A DNA stretch of 64,000 nucleotides from Granulosicoccus sp036478595. GTDB taxonomy: Bacteria; Pseudomonadota; Gammaproteobacteria; Granulosicoccales; Granulosicoccaceae. Each line of letters opens with the position of its first letter. Within the stretch, counting starts at the first letter, position 1. The position numbers were made by a program, and so were the translations under genes. The stretch lies in assembly GCA_036478595.1 (NCBI GenBank), contig JAZGEF010000069.1, positions 124,001 through 188,000 of the forward strand, in the 5' to 3' direction. Positions 63,126-64,000 of the stretch are shown here, one piece after another. The notes under the pieces were generated by a model. That model saw nothing but the letters and a program-made list of their open reading frames with translations. It did not search any database and had not been told where the DNA came from.

Positions 63126-64000
63126 ATGTTTCAATCACTGCCCGAAGCCAAAGCTGACGCGATACTTCAGCTCTTGGCCTTATTCCGCGAAGATAAGCGC
63201 GAAAACAAAATCGATCTAGGCGTTGGCGTTTATAAGAACGAAGCCGGTGCCACACCAGTCATGACGGCTATCAAAAAGGCCGAAAAGCAGCTTTTGAAAA
63301 CCCAAGACACCAAATCCTATGTTGGGCCCATTGGAAGCCGACCCTTCTGTAGTGCCATGGTGTCACAGGTTTTTGGCCAAGACGCTGACACGGATCGCAT
63401 TCGCTGCGCTCAATCGGCTGGTGGTTCGGGTGCGCTTCGCATTTTATCAGATATGTTGCGCAAAATTCGACCAAACGCCAGGGTTTGGGTATCTGACCCC
63501 ACCTGGCCCAATCACGTGCCACTGCTTACAGCCGCAGGTTTTGACCTAGAACGCTACCAGTATTACAACAGAAGCACTAATAGCATCACATTTGATCAAA
63601 TGATCGAAACGCTGAGCGCAGCGCCAGAAAACGATATCGTTCTGCTTCACGGTTGCTGCCATAACCCCACAGGCGCTGATCTCAATATGGATCAATGGAA
63701 GGCTGTTGCAGATGTGTGCGAAAAGCGATCATTGTTTCCGTTCGTCGATTTTGCCTATCAAGGTTTTGGCGATGGCTTGGAAGAAGATGCGCAGGCAATA
63801 CGATATCTGGCTAGCCGTGTGCCTGAAATGGTGGTCGCTGCCAGTTGCTCTAAAAACCTAGGCTTATATCGAGAGCGTGCTGGGGCGGCAATGGTATTGG
63901 CAGAATCATCTGCCAATGCTGATCGGGCCTTGGGCATGCTGGGCGGAGTGATACGCTCCAACTATTCAATGCCGCCTGATCACGGCGCTAATATTAGTAA
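63126..64000 (+). CDS. Aromatic/aspartate aminotransferase (5' part, runs off window)
   Basis: The first 291 codons of a class I aminotransferase of the AspC/TyrB group; the gene continues beyond the window. MFQSLPEAKADAILQLLALF is the usual N-terminus, VGVYKNEAGATPVM and SYVGPIGSRPF are substrate-pocket blocks, and HGCCHNPTGAD contains the PLP-contact Asn. The PLP Lys region is SCSKNLGLYRERAG with Lys in SKN. It transaminates aspartate or aromatic amino acids with 2-oxoglutarate. GGAGG lies 12 bases before the ATG, a longer gap than usual. Confidence 0.93.
   Translation, partial: MFQSLPEAKADAILQLLALFREDKRENKIDLGVGVYKNEAGATPVMTAIKKAEKQLLKTQDTKSYVGPIGSRPFCSAMVSQVFGQDADTDRIRCAQSAGGSGALRILSDMLRKIRPNARVWVSDPTWPNHVPLLTAAGFDLERYQYYNRSTNSITFDQMIETLSAAPENDIVLLHGCCHNPTGADLNMDQWKAVADVCEKRSLFPFVDFAYQGFGDGLEEDAQAIRYLASRVPEMVVAASCSKNLGLYRERAGAAMVLAESSANADRALGMLGGVIRSNYSMPPDHGANIS

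Overview
The window looks like chromosomal DNA of a marine-type gammaproteobacterium of moderate GC. That rests on the combination of HspQ, GreB, a DUF3581 protein, a PpsR/PpsA pair, a proteobacterial YgiQ radical-SAM protein and malonyl-CoA decarboxylase, together with many secreted lipoproteins and REP-like palindromes. A Granulosicoccus/Arenicella-like origin is only a guess. I saw no prophage, CRISPR array, integrase or rRNA operon.

Layout. 0.2-4.4 kb: two paralogous lipoprotein carbohydrate esterases followed by an acyltransferase-3 gene, probably for O-acyl modification of a surface glycan. 4.4-8.4 kb: recQ, then a minus-strand group with a type-2 3-hydroxyacyl-CoA-dehydrogenase-like SDR, a DUF3581 protein and a gamma-glutamylcyclotransferase-like protein. 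8.5-11.9 kb: three coupled genes that look like a split copper amine oxidase: an N-domain-like protein, a degenerate paralogue without the cofactor tyrosine, and an apparently intact catalytic chain with an anchoring tail. 11.9-14.3 kb: an SDR, a PhyH dioxygenase and greB. 14.37-14.88 kb: an unusual array of two 220-bp tRNA-Arg-derived units packed with small hairpins, followed by an intact tRNA-Arg(TCG).

15.2-28.1 kb: a cytochrome b561-YceI fusion, an M20 dipeptidase, and an eight-gene minus-strand run containing the four sarcosine oxidase subunits (soxBDAG), a class III CoA-transferase, an SRPBCC-GyrI fusion, a threonine/serine dehydratase-like enzyme and a DMT exporter. A BKACE-family gene diverges from it. 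Together these suggest catabolism of N-methylated amines (betaine/carnitine to sarcosine, glycine and then serine). 28.1-30.3 kb: a small membrane protein, a REP/MITE-like palindrome and an astacin protease with a GlyGly-CTERM-like tail. 30.6-36.3 kb: ppsR divergent from ppsA, with a terminator-like leader hairpin before ppsA. Downstream lie a frame with no standard start codon and an HTTM-DCC membrane protein.

36.4-45.3 kb: a DUF4124 protein, an RND efflux pair, ygiQ, a DUF2059-like secreted protein, two palindromic elements and a tiny exported protein. 45.4-49.3 kb: livG-livF-livH-livM without a binding protein. 49.3-53.4 kb: a BtuF-like binding protein, a UshA-like 5'-nucleotidase and a clearly degraded lipoprotein pseudogene. 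53.5-57.5 kb: a TauE/SafE exporter and a VWA lipoprotein-ECF sigma-anti-sigma cluster. 57.8-64 kb: a small secreted protein, hspQ, an OmpA-like lipoprotein, a DUF2628-like membrane protein, malonyl-CoA decarboxylase and the 5' part of an aromatic/aspartate aminotransferase that runs off the window.
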